Source: Thermohalobaculum sp964475765 (GTDB lineage: Bacteria; Pseudomonadota; Alphaproteobacteria; Rhodobacterales; Rhodobacteraceae). From it: a DNA stretch of 7,473 nucleotides. A program made the translations under genes and the position numbers. Shown here one piece after another: positions 5,841-7,473 of the stretch. The stretch covers positions 1 to 7,473 of the forward strand of contig CAYYZH010000212.1 of the NCBI GenBank assembly GCA_964475765.1, read 5' to 3'. The notes beneath the pieces are model-generated. The model was given only the letters and a program-made list of their open reading frames with translations, was not told the origin of the DNA and did not search any database. Positions within the stretch are counted from its first letter, which is position 1; each line of letters begins with the position of its first letter.

Positions 5841-7473
5841 TTACGGCTTGGGCGGTGGATTTGGAGCAAGAAGTGGACCCAGACTATTTTTGAGGTCCGG
5901 TGGAGACGACTGTAGAACGCGGTCAATGGCAGGCGCGGCGTCCCTGCCGAACTTCTCGAACCGCTCTTCGACACGAGCACCACGCGCAAATCCCTTGGTC
6001 GCAATCTCTCTAAGTTGATCGAGCGAATTGTATGCCAAGCCTCCTGCTCCAACTGCGCAAGACAACGCAACGCCAATCAGAAAATTTCTTGTGGTGAAGA
6101 CAACACCTATACCCGCTTTCTCTCCTTGCACTGCCGGACCTGCCGCCGCTTCAGCAAGTGTCCCCACTGCTTCGAATACGGCGTCTTCGATTAGTTCTGC
6201 TCTGTGGGCTAGAACAATGACCTCCCGATGCGAAGCGACGTCAATACTCAGCCGCCTAAAGCTTGCGTCTTCTGTGTCAAGGACGAGCGCAGTTCTGAAT
6301 TGTCGAGTGAAGGCCGCTGTTTGACGAATTGCGAAGTCTAGCGTCATCCGCTGATCTTCATTCAACGCCTCAGAGAAACTTCGGTCATTGGACCGAACAT
6401 GGTCATCTCGTTCGGCAAAGCTTCCAAGCCATAGCGACAACGCCCAAAGCTCTGCGCTATCTACGTTGACATCGTGAAGTGGCTGCTCTGCGATCTCCAG
6501 AGTTTTCTGTGCTTTCTCAGCAAGCTTTGCGAATTGGTTTGAATTTCTTACTTCAACAATGAGTTCCCGAAGGGCTTCCAGTGCCAGCGGTTGCAGGACT
6601 GATGCTTGGTCGCCGATCTCTTCCGAACTCGCCACTATTCCGAACTTGCCGTCCCGGAGATCCCAAATGGCACCGTGCGGGTTTTGCTCGGGTATAGGAG
6701 TGGGCGGTGAATTCGAAAGATCTGAACTTGCTTGATGGTGTTCCAGCAAACCCGCGATCATCCCGTTCACATGGGCGGGGCCTTGCTCCCAATCCTCATC
6801 GGAAATCGTCGCGACCTTGAAGGCCACCTCTTCAGGCCAGTGACGGCCTTGCAGGATGTTGTCGTACCAGTTGATCCAGACGCGCCAGCCTTCGTTGATG
6901 ACATTCAAGTGCGTGCAAAGCTGTTCCCATTCCTCTTCTAGAGGGTTGAGTTCAGGCCAGAGGGGCGAGGCCATCACCATGCTGACCGCGCCTGAAACGA
7001 TCTCCTCCGGGCGCTCGACAACTAATAGGACATTTGAGATTTCATCCACATCTTGTTGGACTGCATGCCAAACGGCTTTGTGGTGTGCCCTTAGATCTCT
7101 GCTGCCAGATTTGGAGATTGCCACTGCGCCAGCGGCAGAGGCAGAAACTGCCACGGCTGAAACAGCTTCAGAATATGAGCGGCTCGTTGACTGTCTCAAT
7201 CCGGCTGCGCTTAACGCACTCCTGACTGCCCCAACTGCTGCGTTTGCGGCTTCGCGCGTGTTTGCTGACGCCTCTGCAGCGGAGTATGTTGCGGACCGGA
7301 CAGACTGGGTGAGTATCGAGAGAACGTTTGGTTTAATGGCTAGGACGCTAGCGATTGAGATAGCACGAAAGCATGATGTTAGAGCAGTCTTTCCTGTTCC
7401 GTTTGCACCAGTGAGAGGGCCTCGATGAATGATCGGCAACACACGCAGGGCAGCGCGGGCGGCGATCAGGACC
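5841..7473 (-). CDS. Large uncharacterised protein: Ala-rich N-terminal region, Trp-rich middle, C-terminal hydrophobic segment (5' end outside window)
   Basis: I do not recognise a characterised function. The frame is open from the window edge to the TAA at 5841-5843, giving 543 complete residues. A GTG at 7442 could start a 533-residue form, but the frame upstream reads LIAARAALRVLP across it, so the real start is probably outside. Numbering from that GTG: residues 50-111 are rich in Ala and Ser; about 162-235 is a Trp-rich block including WRVWINWYDN and DEDWEQGPAHVNGMIAGL; 240-256 is a Pro-rich linker (SPPTPIPEQNP); 285-430 looks helical; about 453-470 is hydrophobic and may cross the membrane; the last 60 residues are charged with a Pro-rich tail. 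From memory, the ALRVLP segment and Trp-rich block recur in hypothetical proteins of alphaproteobacteria with differing C termini; this is not verified. Several stretches are near 42-50 percent GC against about 67 percent in MaoC, suggesting accessory DNA. Confidence 0.8.
   Translation of the reverse strand, partial: VLIAARAALRVLPIIHRGPLTGANGTGKTALTSCFRAISIASVLAIKPNVLSILTQSVRSATYSAAEASANTREAANAAVGAVRSALSAAGLRQSTSRSYSEAVSAVAVSASAAGAVAISKSGSRDLRAHHKAVWHAVQQDVDEISNVLLVVERPEEIVSGAVSMVMASPLWPELNPLEEEWEQLCTHLNVINEGWRVWINWYDNILQGRHWPEEVAFKVATISDEDWEQGPAHVNGMIAGLLEHHQASSDLSNSPPTPIPEQNPHGAIWDLRDGKFGIVASSEEIGDQASVLQPLALEALRELIVEVRNSNQFAKLAEKAQKTLEIAEQPLHDVNVDSAELWALSLWLGSFAERDDHVRSNDRSFSEALNEDQRMTLDFAIRQTAAFTRQFRTALVLDTEDASFRRLSIDVASHREVIVLAHRAELIEDAVFEAVGTLAEAAAGPAVQGEKAGIGVVFTTRNFLIGVALSCAVGAGGLAYNSLDQLREIATKGFARGARVEERFEKFGRDAAPAIDRVLQSSPPDLKNSLGPLLAPNPPPKP

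Noticed and set aside
6831..6960. Ten-base direct repeat TTCAGGCCAG at 6831 and 6951
   Set aside because: Both copies encode Trp-Pro-Glu on the - strand. Two copies 120 bases apart need no special explanation, and there is no longer repeat around them.
7386..7409. P-loop-like GANGTGKT near the N terminus of the unknown protein, fitting GxxxxGKT
   Set aside because: It fits the Walker A pattern, but it follows RVLPIIHRGPL rather than a clean buried strand, and no Walker B or other NTPase motif was found downstream. Probably chance, though worth a look once the full N terminus is known.
6856..7428. 190-residue + strand frame opposite the unknown protein
   Set aside because: Low-complexity Ala/Thr-rich sequence mirrors the Ala-rich coding of the other strand. 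The - strand frame is much longer and has the ordered Trp-rich block.
1..7473. tRNA, rRNA, CRISPR array, insertion sequence or attachment site
   Set aside because: Nothing convincing was seen by eye: no regularly spaced repeats, no transposase-like protein, no terminal inverted repeats, no tRNA-like cloverleaf. A software scan would be needed to exclude a small RNA.

Overview
The window reads as a GC-rich alphaproteobacterial chromosome segment, most likely from Rhodobacterales (roseobacter/Rhodobacteraceae). This rests on base composition (about two thirds GC in most genes), codon use, and the look of the DinB, MaoC and Ndk proteins; no rRNA or other marker gene is present to confirm it. One assembly gap of exactly 100 N (2470-2569) interrupts a gene. 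The genes are ordinary in the first 5.8 kb, and the last 1.6 kb is different in character.

Left part (1-1115, + strand): the C-terminal receiver domain of a gene cut by the window edge, very probably a hybrid sensor histidine kinase. It overlaps by four bases an OmpR-type response regulator, giving a translationally coupled two-component pair. Next (1256-2098, - strand) is a class I SAM-dependent methyltransferase with a hairpin and T-run behind its stop. A 288-base divergent intergenic region (2099-2386) carries repeated TGTTTC hexamers and two short palindromes. It leads on the + strand to a diguanylate cyclase whose N terminus looks like a CBS domain and whose middle is lost in the N gap.

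Middle (3220-5807): a short flavin amine-oxidase-like protein lies just downstream of ndk on the - strand. Divergent from ndk is a tight two-gene + strand unit: a DinB-family metalloprotein followed after four bases by a MaoC-like hotdog-fold protein. That unit ends at a strong hairpin shared with the next, convergent gene.

Right part (5841-7473, - strand, open at the window edge): a large protein of no recognised function. Its N-terminal region is rich in Ala and Ser, its middle holds a tryptophan-rich block, a proline-rich linker follows, and a hydrophobic, probably membrane-spanning segment lies near the C terminus. Several stretches are clearly less GC-rich than the rest of the window. 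This is the best candidate for something undescribed, but its N terminus and any partner genes lie outside the window. The genes do not form one pathway. The visible functional links are the signalling pair at the left, c-di-GMP synthesis by the GGDEF protein, and the DinB-MaoC unit.
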